Shown piece by piece: positions 35,300 through 45,686 of a DNA stretch of 64,000 nt. Under the pieces are notes generated by a model that saw only the letters and a list, made by a program, of their open reading frames with translations, was not told the origin of the DNA and ran no database searches. The stretch is taken from NCBI GenBank assembly GCA_009599575.1, contig VWND01000002.1, positions 186,001 to 250,000 of the forward strand. Reading direction: 5' to 3'. The DNA is from Blumeriella jaapii. Taxonomy: Eukaryota > Ascomycota > Leotiomycetes > Helotiales > Drepanopezizaceae. The position numbers were made by a program, and so were the translations under genes. Positions within the stretch are counted from its first letter, which is position 1; the number at the start of each line of letters is the position of its first letter.

Positions 35300-38017
35300 T
35301 CGAAATTAGCTTTGCTAAACTGATTGAAAGGGTCGAAATCGATATTTTATTAGTTCTGAAACGTTCGAAAAAACTATGAAATTAAGTTTTGAAAAAAGTG
35401 TTATACGTAAAATCGTTTAATATTTTATCGATTTTATACAGAAAAATTAAAAACATTTCAACTGCTTTTTTTCTGAAAATCAATTTAAAAGCGTATGCAG
35501 TAATCTGACAAATGGAAATTGGGTAAGCAATAAATTAAAAAACTCGTTTTCGAATTAATCGTTTAAAAAATTCAAAAGGTGGCTTATTTGAATTATCGAT
35601 TATATTAAGCTGAAAAACTATCGCGGCGAAAGCTTTTTTTCGATTTTTAATATAATTGTTTTTCGTAAAACGAAAAAGCTGTTCTGACGAAAGGAAAAGG
35701 AAAAAAAAAGAAATAATAAAAAAGAAATCGGCATTCTGGGAAAATGGTATAATTTTTTGTATTATTTTACTAGCGTCGCTATCGAAATTAGCACCGCGAA
35801 TAAAATTCGATCTTTTCGCGCTTCGCACAGCGTCGTAAATCTGCTATAATTAGTCAAGGTTTTTGTCACGTTTTACAACGTCGTTTTGATAGCGAAATTA
35901 AATTTTTCGGAAATGCAAATAAAAAACTTTAATACAACGAGCGTAAAAAGCTGTAAAAAGGTAAAATTTCGGCTAATAAAGCTTGCGTTTATTACAGTTT
36001 AGTAAAACTTAATATTCGGCCAATCAAGCTTTTTTTAAAATCATATTATAATTTCCGAAATTAATAATTAAAAAAAAAATAAACGATTATATTCGATTGT
36101 TAATAATAAAATTAAAAAGCGTAAAATATATAATTAAATAGCCACGAGCTTTATTATACCTTTTTATAAGAAAAAAAGCCGGAAAAAATTAAATTAAAAA
36201 TTTTAAAAAAAAAAAAAAAAACTTAATCAACGCCGAATCGATTAACGCATAACCGTTCGTTTTAAAATCGGCGAGCGCTTTTATTTTGTACGAAAAGCCA
36301 TTTTTGATAAATATAACGGGAATTATTAATAAATCGCTATTAAAAAGCTTTCGAACGTCAAAATAACGCATATCGCGCAACACGCCTAAAAAAAAGGCTT
36401 TGCTTAGGCCTGAGCGTTTTCCCGATTAGCGGAAAAGCTTTTAACTTCCTTATATGCATTTTGGAAGTCGTTTAGAAAAGGTTTTCGTTTTTACTATTAT
36501 TATCGAAGGGCGAATCTTCGGCCGGTTCGACTTCGTTTACATTTACTAGCTTAAAAAAGCTTTTGAATAGAACCGAAAGTCGGCCCGTAAAAAATCGTGC
36601 AAATTGGCCTTTCTAAACTTTTTAATATAAAATAAAAAACGAGCGTTATCGTTAATCCGATCGAAAAAGAAAAACGCTAGAAGAAACGTTTTGGCGTAAA
36701 AAAAAAAGAAAAACAAAAGATTAAGAAAAAGCCTGTGGAGCATTTAAACGATTTTCGTACGTACGGTTTGATTCGTAGTACGCTTTAATTAAAAACCTAT
36801 TATTTTGATAAATAATAAACTTGGTTAAAAAGCGATTCGCGTATAAAATTCGTTTTGCTAATTAATTTTATTTTTTTTAACGGACGGCGGTAAGCTAATT
36901 TTTAAAAATTATTATACGCGCTTATTCCAAATGCAGCTTTTCTCGTAAACGCTTTAATATTTTGTCGCGAAAAGCGTTTCGAAACTGTTTGTCAGTTCGT
37001 ATTTGAACGTTCGCTGCGAAAATAAAAAATCGCAGATAAAATCGTTAAAAATCGTCGTGCGTATTTATTGCAAGCATTTTAAACTCGTTTTCGGCTTTTT
37101 AAACGTTTAAAAAATCGGTCAGGAAATCGGCGACCTTTTTTATTAATTTTTCGAAAGATATAAAATCGGAACGGTTTAAAATACGCGGGGTCAGGAACTT
37201 TTTTGCTACGCTTTCGGTCTGATCGAATATATAATTTTTGCGAAATCGATCGCCAGCGAAATAATCGTAGTAAAATTCGAGATTATCGAGAATTTTAGTT
37301 TTTTAATAGCGTGCTTTATAATTTTCATTATTATTTAGCTTAAACTTAAAATTCGGAACGCGCTTTATGCGAGCTAATCGAAAGTTAGCAAATAAATAGA
37401 AATTATAGCGTTTAAAAAGCGCGCTAAGGTTTTAGCCGTTATAAAAAGATCCAAAAAAAGTTCGCGAAAAACGTGGAAATTAATTTGCAGCGTTTGTTAA
37501 TTAAAATAAAACGTTGCGAAAAGATGGAGCAGCAGATTCGCGACTGGCAGAAACACGTTCGATAAATTCTACCAAACGCTTTGATTAAAAAATCTGTCGC
37601 AGTCGTATAATTTTTAAGAATTGTCGTTTACGCTTTTGCGCTTTTTTCAATTGATTTTGCAAAAGTCTTAATTAAACGCTTTCAGCGCTAGGCTGCAAAA
37701 AAAAAGTGGCAGGCGAAGTGGTTAATGCTCTGCCTTTTCCTTTGTTTTTTTCCTCGGAAGGAGAACTGTTTTTCAAAAAAAAAAGCTTTTGGGGGAGGCT
37801 GCTTTTTCGCTGATTAAAAAAAAAAGGGAAGTTATGGTGTAGTAGCAGAAGCTAAAAAGCTTTGCTAAGGAAAAGATTATTAAACAGAAGCCATTCTTCG
37901 CGAAGTGCGAAAATAAGCCTTTTTACGACCGGTCGATCATTTTAGTATAACCCGTGAGAAATTCGAAAAAAAAAATAATTTACGCCGTCGCTAGCGTAGA
38001 AAAAAAGTTGTTAATAA
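35300..38017 (-). pseudogene. copy C linker, protease, gag and leader
   Basis: The minus-strand piece 35828-35535 covers the protease-RT linker with the 33-bp unit (read F-I-R-G-A-N-F-D-S-D-A-S-K). The piece 36383-36189 is the retropepsin trace, and 36743-36546 and neighbours are gag. The leader runs to 38017. Confidence 0.8.
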
Positions 38018-38288
38018 TATAACGATCTAATTAATCGAAAGGCTGAAAAATCAGTCAACTAATCGCCGTATTTATATAATATAAAAAAACGAGCCTTTGG
38101 TTTTGTAACAAAAATATTCATTTAAAATCAACAATTGCAAAAGGCAGAAATTGCTAAAAAAAAAAAGTCTTATATATATATAATAGTTTCCACAGTTAAT
38201 AAAAAGACCCACCAGGAGACCAGGGAGCTTGCAGCTATACGTAGTTGCTGGGGTGACAAAAAAGGTGGCAACAGAGTGAATCGTCACA
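38018..38288 (-). repeat. 5' LTR of copy C
   Basis: 271 bp with family 1 landmarks, ending TCGTCACA before the ATTTC duplication. Confidence 0.9.
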
Positions 38289-38924
38289 ATTTCCAATCAG
38301 AAATTATATTAATTAAACGGCTACGAATCGTACAAATATAATATTCTTTTACTAAAACTAAATAAAGCTTATATTTTTTTTAGCTTTCTAGCTATTTTAC
38401 ATATGCTTTTCAGCTTTTAAATATCGATATAATATTTATATTCGGAAGGTAAAAAACAAAAGGCAAAAGGTAAAAGAAAACCGTTAGTTTTACGAAAAGC
38501 TTTTGCTTAAGCGTATAATAAGTAAAAAAAGCTGCTTACGAACCTTGGATTTTAGGTTATAAAAGCAATAAAGCTGTAAAGCAAAAAAAAATCGTATTTA
38601 AAATAATAAATTGCATTTTTTTAGCCGAAAATCTTAATATATAATAAAACGCGAGCTTAATAAAGCTTTTATAATTATCGAATAGCTTATAACCGATTAA
38701 AAAGGTTAATCTGAATTATTATAAAAAATATTTTAATTGCAAACAAATGTAAATAGGCTTTTTAAAAGCGAAAAAAAAAGCGAAAAAAAAAAATTGAAAA
38801 TGCGTACAAAACACTTATTTAAATTAGTTTTTATTAATAAAATTTAACTTTTTAATTTAAAATCTGAAAATAACTGCTTGCTTTTATTATAATTTAATCT
38901 AATATAATTTAATATCTGGCGTTG

Positions 38925-39054
38925 GTAGTGTTTTAATATAAAATGCGATCGTAAAAAATCATAAACTGAGATAGAACACTTGGATGCAATAGGACACTTG
39001 CTTTCCCCCACATTATCCGAGTGCCCGCAGGATAAATGTGGAAAGGCAGCCCAC
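38925..39054 (-). repeat. right terminal inverted repeat
   Basis: Inverted partner of 31276-31410. It overlaps the switch from AT-rich to normal composition. Confidence 0.85.
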
Positions 39055-39056
39055 TA

Positions 39057-40313
39057 TTACCTAATGATTCGCGATATGACCCCCCCCCACCCCTTCCAAA
39101 AAAATATTGCATCACAGGATAGATCACACGGTGTTTCTTGGTTATCCTACTTGAATATCAAAGAAACAAGGGAGATACAAGCTTGGTTATGGCCACCCGC
39201 CCCCCTTTTCGAGGAAAATTCTCAAACCTCTGTCTTGAGCGTATTCGGGTATAAACCTTTCACAGACCGTGAAAAATTTACGTGTCCTATTGGTCACTTT
39301 TCAAAATTCATCTTAATTAAAGATGTTGAGTCTAATGTACAACATTGTTTGAGCTAGCTACTGTACGTACTAGCTACAGAACCAAACCTTGTAACGTGTG
39401 AAGCGCAGTTGTTTAAGTATACGTGGCGCTGTTTGTAGGCCCTGTGTGAACTATTGTTGTAAACCACATGAATGCTGCATGCATGACTGGCATATAAAAC
39501 ATTTCATGCATTCTTGAGTCTTTTTTCCACTGTCACGAGTAGATAATCCAGAAAAAGTTCTGTGGATTGAGAATCGTCTGGGAACGAATGTTTCATCGAT
39601 AAAATCATGTGAATGCATAAACAATTACTTTCGAGAAACTTATCGAGAAACCTACTCATGCAGCAACAATCACTGGGCCCTTGCAATATCCTTGCTGGTA
39701 CAGGAATGGCTGGTACCGTAAAATACTAGAGGAAAATTCTTACAGCATATTCTGTCCTGTCGGTAGTAACCTTGTTAGTTGTGATTTGACCACGACAGGC
39801 CTATTGAACGAACCTGGACTACCAGACGTTCTTCTTTGCAACTTAATAGATCATCGACATACCCGGATAATTTCCAAATGTCATACAAAGTGTACATTTG
39901 CGTTTGGACTGTTGTCGACCCGGCTTGCAGACCAGCCTTTACCGTGGGGGCTGCTCATCGAAGAAACATTGAAGCTGCAGAGGCGCAAATCAATCAGAAA
40001 CACAAACAGATGATGACCCTCGAGGCGCTTTGAGCCAACCCCTTTCCCAGCGTACCGTCCGAAGACTCTTTGTTCTATGTTGTTGGTCAAGCGTTGTCGA
40101 TTCTCCCAAGTTGTATTGTTTTGTTTTGGTCGTCGTCTCGAGAAAGGACTAGTGTCGGCAACCACAACCTTGCCTTGTCGGTAGCCTGGTCTACCACTCT
40201 CGTACCACCTCACGAACCATCGACATCTCTCGTCCTCCATCTTCCACTGCACTCTTGGAGGTCTCATCTGCGATCTCCCCAACTGCACCTCCTCTACAGT
40301 GACCCTGACCAAG
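39057..40313. other. intergenic region between the TE block and STS1
   Basis: Composition returns to normal across this 1.26 kb. Open frames (for example 39681-40013) have no recognisable domain and no clear coding texture. A palindromic GCTAGCTACTGTACGTAC-type sequence lies at about 39353-39378. The 3' part must hold the STS1 promoter and 5' UTR. No gene is supported. Confidence 0.5.
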
Positions 40314-41337
40314 ATGAACGTTCTGCAGCCAACGCATCCGTCGTCCTTCAATCAGCAGTATCCGCTCCATCACCACGACGCCCATCAAGATCTTGGTAAG
40401 GAAGGACGTGCGTGTGGCATCCTCGAGCCCCCGATGCTGATTTCTTCTGTCCACAGTCCCTCCTCATACGCCCTCCTCCAGAATGAGCCAACGAAAGCGA
40501 AAAGCAGAAGACGATGGCCACGATGATAGCATGTCGATATCGCCCCAAGCCTCCCCCGCATTCGCTTCACGACCTCTGGCTCGCCCGTCGAAGAAATCTA
40601 GAGCCAACGAAGTCACCGGCCGTCCTCTCGCCCTACCCCGTCTCCTCGAGACCCTAGATGCCGACTCTCTACGATCGGTGCTCCAAAAACTATGTGAACG
40701 AAACCCTCACATCGGGTCCGAGGTGACTTCGTCAGCACCACGACCATCGGTAGCTGCCGCGGTTCAGGTGCTGTCCCAATACCAAGACAAGTTGCGAGAG
40801 GCGTTTCCGTTAGGGGGCAGCGCAGGATCGGATTATGCCTACAACAGAGTCAAGCAGCAGTTGAGTGATTTGATCGATGCTTTGACCGACTTCACACCTC
40901 ACTACCTCCCTCCGAACGAGAACCAGACTGCTGTTTCTCTCAACTACCTGGATCACGCAACCAAGGTCATCCACGATCTCCCTGAATGGGACAGCCAGTC
41001 TTACAGGTATCACAAGGACGACTCTTACGACGAGATCTCGAGGGCTTGGGCAATGGTCGTCAGTGAAGCATCGAAGCGAGGCGGGGGATTCCAACTACAC
41101 TCGGGTGGATGGGACCAGCGCTTGTCGAAGCATAATGAGCAGAGTGGGGGCAGAATGCAAGTTGCTGTGAACGCTCTCGGATCGAATCTTGGTTGGATGG
41201 GTGGAATGGGCGGTATGGGAGGAGGCATGGGCTCAGGAGATCCGGGCTCGATTCGCAACCAGCTCTTCAACGGAACATATGGCGCCGGTAGCGGTACCAT
41301 GCCTGGCATGGGACTTTTGGCCGGAAACCGTGTTTAG
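40314..41337 (+). CDS. STS1: Sts1/Cut8 family nuclear proteasome tethering factor
   Basis: CDS is 40314-40395 joined to 40457-41337, 320 residues. The start at 40314 is chosen because fungal Sts1 proteins begin M-N-V-L and exon 1 ([15 protein letters not shown]...) joins in frame through a 61-bp GT-AG intron to the downstream frame. In the family, Sts1/Cut8 binds the 26S proteasome and importin alpha and holds proteasomes in or at the nucleus, with roles in ubiquitin-dependent turnover and chromosome segregation. Basic clusters at about residues 40-43 (RKRK) and 72-76 (SKKSR) look like a bipartite nuclear signal. The helical Cut8 domain spans roughly residues 80-270 ([18 protein letters not shown] at its start). 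A Gly/Met-rich tail ends the protein. It is the first gene beyond the transposon block, about 1.3 kb from it. It shares strand with RAD52, but 0.7 kb separates them, so they are separate transcription units. Confidence 0.92.
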
Positions 41338-42053
41338 GTGATGAGAAGATTGTCATCACAGGAGCACAGAAGGCGGAGGGCTCACCCCACGGCGCCTTGT
41401 GTTTCCTATACGGCACTTTCGTCTACGACAGTGCCCACGAACCTTACGACGATTTCACCCTTTTTTTTAATTAAGTCTAGGGAGCATACTCGAGGAGTTC
41501 TTGGTGAGGGTGGGTCTTGATCTTCTGCATTTGCATTTCTCTCCAGGGTTGCCAATGCTAAGCGCCCGCTCTTTGTCATAGCGAGATGGGTCTGTAGCTA
41601 AGACTACGACTAATGGGATCGGAGCATCTTCTTGAACGAGTCAGTGTTGGCTGTGTGAGTGATTATGTGTTGGAGTATTTCTCATCCTATTAGAGGAGCC
41701 TGTGTACACGCCTCCGTGGCTGATGCTGATCATGGATCACAACCATACAAGACTTCCATACGTGCAGCGCTTGAGCAATGCAACTTACAGTACCCAACCT
41801 ACTGTACCATGTACTGCACCGTACCGCGATACCTGACTCGGTGAAGCTCAACCCAGAGCGACGTGCTGCTTCGAGTGGCTGTGCCTCCACGTGACTGTGG
41901 CGTTGTCGCCTGCAACTTTCGTGTTGGGATGGCCTTCGACTTCTAACGACGCGTCAGGCCTTCAACCCCACGCGACAACCGACGCCGCCCATCACCAACT
42001 GCATTCAATGTGACGCCGAACTCACCGCATTGTGCTTCACTGCCATCTCCAAA
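41338..42053. other. intergenic region STS1-RAD52
   Basis: STS1 3' UTR and RAD52 promoter. It contains a cluster of TACTGTAC-like motifs at about 41788-41825. No other gene is seen. Confidence 0.5.
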
Positions 42054-43820
42054 ATGCCTGCGTAGGTAGTTCGTACTCCAGATGTGCGATCACACTGCTA
42101 ATCCAGCCAGGCCCGGCGACCAACACTCCAGCTCCGGGGGCAAAGTAACAGCGAACCTATTCGATCCCGTAGTCCCTCAGATATCGGCCTACACGGCGCA
42201 AGAAATCGCAACATTGCAAGCCCGACTGGAGAAGCAGTTAGGCCCGGAGTATATATCCAATCGAGCTGGTCCGGGCAACCAGAAAGTTCACTACCTTGCG
42301 GCGGAGAAATGCATTCAGCTGGCGAACGAGGTCTTTGGGTTCAATGGCTGGTCCAGCCAGATCATGGACATACAGGTCGACTTCGTGGACGAGAACCCGG
42401 CAACGCTGAAAGTCAGTCTCGGGTTGTCTGTTGTCGTGAGGGTCACACTGAGGGACGGGACGTTTCACGAGGATATTGGGTACGGGCACATGGATAATGC
42501 TAAAGGCAAGGCAGCGGCTTTCGAGAAGGCAAAAAAGGAGGGCACGACGGATGGATTGAAAAGAGCGCTGAAGAACTTTGGCAATGTGCTGGGGAACTGC
42601 CTTTATGATAAGGACTACCTGAAGAATGTGACGAAGATGAAGGTGGGAGGCACGAAGTTCGAGCCGGATAAGTTGCACCGCCATTCTACGTTTGCTCCTG
42701 TGAAGAGGGAGCCGGTCGCAAAGCAGGTGGAAGAGAAACCTCAAAGCCTAGTTGCGGCTCTTGGTAAGTGTCAAGCTGGAGGTCGATTCAAGAATGTACG
42801 GCTAACAATTTTTAGTATCCGAGGACACTTTTGAAGATGATGAGTTTGGAGGTTTGTCATGCCATTCATCATTTGGAGGATAACGGCTAATAGTTCCAAG
42901 ATTTCGACGAAGCAGACTTCGGCGTCGCAGATCCTGAATCTCATCCAGACGAAGTAACCCTGCCGGAACCACCTCCAGCGGCTTCTCATCATTCCAATGG
43001 TGCACCAAATGGGAATGTGCCGCCTAGTGCGTGCAACATAGCCCAGAACAAGCCCCCGCCCGTGGTCAGCAAACCGCCATCCGGGCCACCTCCTGGACGG
43101 CTAGCAAATGCTGCACCAGTCGCGAGAAATCCTACCAATACATCTGCTCAACCTCAGACCCCTACTAGTGGATTCACCAGAGCCAACAGTGGCGCTCAGA
43201 ACATGCCCCCGCCCTCACACGCTCAATCGCGGCCCGGGCAGCTACCAAAGCCCAATCCAGTTGTAGGGAGAGTCCTCAACCAACCTAGCCGCAACGAGCC
43301 ACCCTCAGCACCTCCCTCGGCACCGGTCTCCCCATCTCTGCCCAACTCATCCTCAAACGACGATGTAGCCTCCTTGCCACCCCCTGGGCAGGGTTTCTTC
43401 TCAGCCAGAGCTGCAACCATGCTTCCGGAAGGCGTCGAAGCCGATGGAGCAGCGATTGCATCCCTCCCTTCCCACCTCGCTTTTAACCCACAGCTTGAAT
43501 CTCCCTCCATTAGAAAGACACCTGGCATAGACCACAAATCGACGAAACCGCTCTCCAAGACGCTGAAGCACGTCCCTCCCCCCAGCCAGACCGCAGAAGC
43601 CACGACGCCGAGACCTAACATCTTCAATCCCCAGATGGACTTTGCGAGGCGGATTGGGGCGCCATCGAGCCCGAGCCCCAGGCCGTTTGGAGCAGGGGCT
43701 TACAAGCCGCCGACGAAGCGTCCGGTGGATTCAAGAGCGCCGTTGCACGAGAGACCGTCCAATGGGCCGATTGCTAGTGACATTGGAGGAGATGTGAAGA
43801 GGCAGAGGCTGGATGGATGA
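42054..43820 (+). CDS. RAD52: Rad52 DNA repair and recombination protein
   Basis: CDS is 42054-42061, 42111-42763, 42816-42851 and 42901-43820; 538 residues. Rad52 loads Rad51 onto RPA-coated single-stranded DNA and anneals complementary strands in double-strand break repair. The N-terminal Rad52/22 annealing domain covers about residues 25-200 (ISAYTAQEIATLQ, KVHYLAAEKCIQLANEVFGF, then GYGHMDNAKGKAAAFEKAK and LKRALKNFGNVLGNCLYD). The C-terminal half is Pro/Ser-rich and disordered, as in other fungal Rad52 proteins, where Rad51 and RPA contacts lie. The first exon is only 8 nt (ATGCCTGC). It is preferred over the ATG at 42082 because it restores the usual fungal M-P-x-x-G-D-Q-H start. Exons 2 to 4 keep the frame, and exon 3 is 36 nt. 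The acceptor at 42900 (CCAAG) is chosen because it gives the acidic FDEADFGV continuation. Confidence 0.93.
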
Positions 43821-44533
43821 TGATGATTTGGTCTGAGCTAATCGGTGTGTGCTGGGATTGGGGTGTTGGGAGTCGCTTTCTTTACCTTTTGGCGGACTGT
43901 CTTGCTCTGGCGTGTAGATGGGTACAGGGAGACTGGCTTTAGATTCTGGGCGGGAATCCCACCAGTCACTGGTTGCTGCCTGGCATAGCTTGTAGATCAG
44001 GGACGATGAAGAGTACCCTGACATGTCTGCTTAGGGTGGGGAACACAAAACACCTCGCTGTTGACGATTTGGAGGAATGAATGATACAAACGTGGTGCCA
44101 GACGGCGACAGCATAGCTGTTCATCTATGTACGAAAGACGGTTTCCCACGGTTGCATTAAAACACAATGTAGCAAGCGGCAAGAGGTTAGATGCCGGTTT
44201 TAGGGGTACAAAGGACTCGTCTCGAGCTTCACAAATCTCGTCGACGTGTGAAGTGATCCCTTCTGTTGCAAATCTGGGAAACGCCGTGGGAGGACCTTCA
44301 GAAACTGCTCTTTGATTGCTCGTCCGAAGTGCATTTTTTTTCTTAGATGCGACCACATCAGCCCCATATAATGCCTAGGTATGATCTAGCTCCGTGTAGA
44401 TGGAGGACGCTGCTGATTTGCGACCAAGCTGCTAACCGGCAATCCCCAAAACGCCGCCTATGCACCCACCACCCATGCATCCAGAGCAAAACGCCTCACG
44501 TGAGTCTCGTCCCGTTGCAATAGTACATCTTCC
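43821..44533. other. convergent intergenic region
   Basis: 3' ends of RAD52 (plus) and the UBX gene (minus) face each other here. Short open frames on both strands lack recognisable domains. Nothing else is seen. Confidence 0.5.
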
Positions 44534-45686
44534 TCACTTCACAATCAGGACAGCGCTTGGCGCCAGGCCGGCCTCCTTCAGACTCTGGCCGAAGTCGATG
44601 CTCGTGAACGTCTTTTTCGGGTACGTCATGGTAAAAGACTCCACCCCAGCAACGCCATTTTCGGCCTCCAGCCCCTGTGCAACTTCCGCCAGTCGTCTCG
44701 GCTGGGTACGTCTTCGTCAGCACACCCGCCGCAGTCTGCAATCTCAGCCTGGCATCCGTCACGGCCTTCTTCGGGACGGAGCTCGCGGTAGCTTGTGCCG
44801 AGGCGGCAGCGGCGAGCGATGGGTCGGGAGGAGGAGCCTTTCCTTCGCGCTCGGCCTTGAGGGCTTCGGCCTTGAGACGGCGGGCTTCCTTGTCGGCGGC
44901 GATCTTCTCCTGGATGCGGCGCTTCGCGGCGATGTCATCGGCCTTCTCCTGGCGCTTCTTCGCGGCGGCCTTGATCTGCTCTTGCTTGGCGAGGTTCTCC
45001 TTGGCGTCCTGGACTTCCTTGGTGGCCTTCATCCGGATTTTCTGCGCAGAGGTGGGCTTATCAGCTTCAGAGCCTAGGGGTGGGGCCAGAGAGTGATGAG
45101 AATGGGGAGCTGTGTACCTCATTGGCTTTCGCCTCCTCTCTGTCTTGGATCGCCTTCAATGACTTGCGCTCAGCAGCTTTCTGTCTCAGCTCCTCCAGCT
45201 TCTGCTTCTTCTCCTCCTCAGTCAAAGGCGCCAGCTCTTCGGCCGACTCCGCAAAGCGATCGTGTCCACTAGTCCCCGGGTCAGTCACAGATAGAACACT
45301 TACCCGCCAGGCAGAAAAAGGGACGACTTGCGTTCTCTCGCCGTGAGCCTGCGCCTGCATCATGCTGCGCAGCTTCTTCCCGCAGTCCTCGCAGACCATC
45401 GACCGCGCAACCTCGCCCGCTTGCAGAGGCTTTGCTTCGATGGCGGGGTTGTCGTCGGCATCGGCATCGGCATCCGCGGGCTTGCTAAGCTCCTCCCACG
45501 ACTTGTTCTCGTTGTCTTCCAGCCATTGCAGGGCTCCTTGCACTGTGGCGCGTAGTCAGTCAGCTTTGACACGGCGAAATCATGTGGACGGCGGGAGAAC
45601 TCACGACCGCCGGTCTTCTTGACGGCGAGCTCTGCTCGCTGCGGGTCGAAGCCCATCTCCACGAGCGTTGCCAGATCCCCAGCCAT
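44534..45686 (-). CDS. UBA / C2H2 zinc finger / UBX domain protein, with GC-AG intron and apparent frameshift
   Basis: Minus-strand exons: 45686-45605, 45542-45332, 45268-45118 and 45056-44534; about 321 residues. Order: UBA domain (residues 1-40, MAGDLATLVEMGFDPQRAELAVK), a C2H2 finger (C78, C81, H94, H100), a Lys/Glu/Ala-rich coiled coil (about 100-220) and a C-terminal UBX domain ending LKEAGLAPSAVLIVK. UBA-UBX proteins of the SAKS1/UBXN1 type bring ubiquitinated clients to Cdc48/p97. Intron 2 (45269-45331) starts with GC, in the strong context GCAAGT. Removing it gives the conserved HGERTGHDRFAES and the fourth zinc ligand. In the UBX domain the frame breaks near 44691-44697: the frame ending TKTYPAETT must shift to reach LAEVAQGLEAENG. 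One extra or two missing bases (sequencing error or real mutation) would explain this. A 49-bp intron would repair the frame but would delete a conserved beta hairpin. It is divergent from the VAP gene. Confidence 0.85.

Larger units (their letters stand above)
31872..38288 (-). mobile_element. Ty3/gypsy chromovirus, family 1 copy C, complete
   Basis: A full-length 6.4 kb minus-strand copy with LTRs at 31872-32140 and 38018-38288 and a perfect ATTTC duplication (31867-31871 and 38289-38293). It sits in the AT-rich interior of the inverted-repeat element. Domain order is as in copy B: chromodomain about 32.2-32.45 kb, integrase 32.5-33.75, RNase H about 33.9-34.3, RT 34.4-35.25, linker with a 33-bp near-palindrome (35769-35801), protease 36.38-36.19, gag 36.4-37.6 kb and leader. 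More mutated than copy B. Confidence 0.92.
31276..39054. mobile_element. AT-rich inverted-repeat element, split by copy C
   Basis: The two ends are inverted copies: GTGGGCTGCCTTCCCACA at the left and its complement ending GGCAGCCCAC at the right. They remain near-identical for about 125 bp, with further AT-rich similarity to roughly 290 bp. TA flanks both ends (31274-31275 and 39055-39056). Without copy C and its duplication the element is about 1.36 kb. No transposase is readable, so it is either non-autonomous or too RIP-damaged to read. A TA duplication is the rule for Tc1/mariner/Fot1-type elements, but assignment to that group is inference. Confidence 0.7.

Noticed and set aside
1..39000. 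Possibility that the AT-rich block is mitochondrial or from another organism
   Set aside because: All coding traces are nuclear LTR retrotransposons with LTRs and target duplications, and differences between copies are RIP-type transitions.
38980..39357. Plus-strand frame of 125 residues at the transposon border
   Set aside because: Starts inside the terminal inverted repeat, no similarity to known domains, no splice or start support.
39681..40351. Overlapping frames of 110-156 residues on both strands before STS1
   Set aside because: No recognisable motif. They overlap each other and the likely STS1 promoter.
42082..42763. RAD52 start at the ATG at 42082
   Set aside because: It gives an N-terminus (MCDHTANPAR) unlike fungal Rad52, while the 8-nt exon at 42054 restores an M-P-x-x-G-D-Q-H start in frame.
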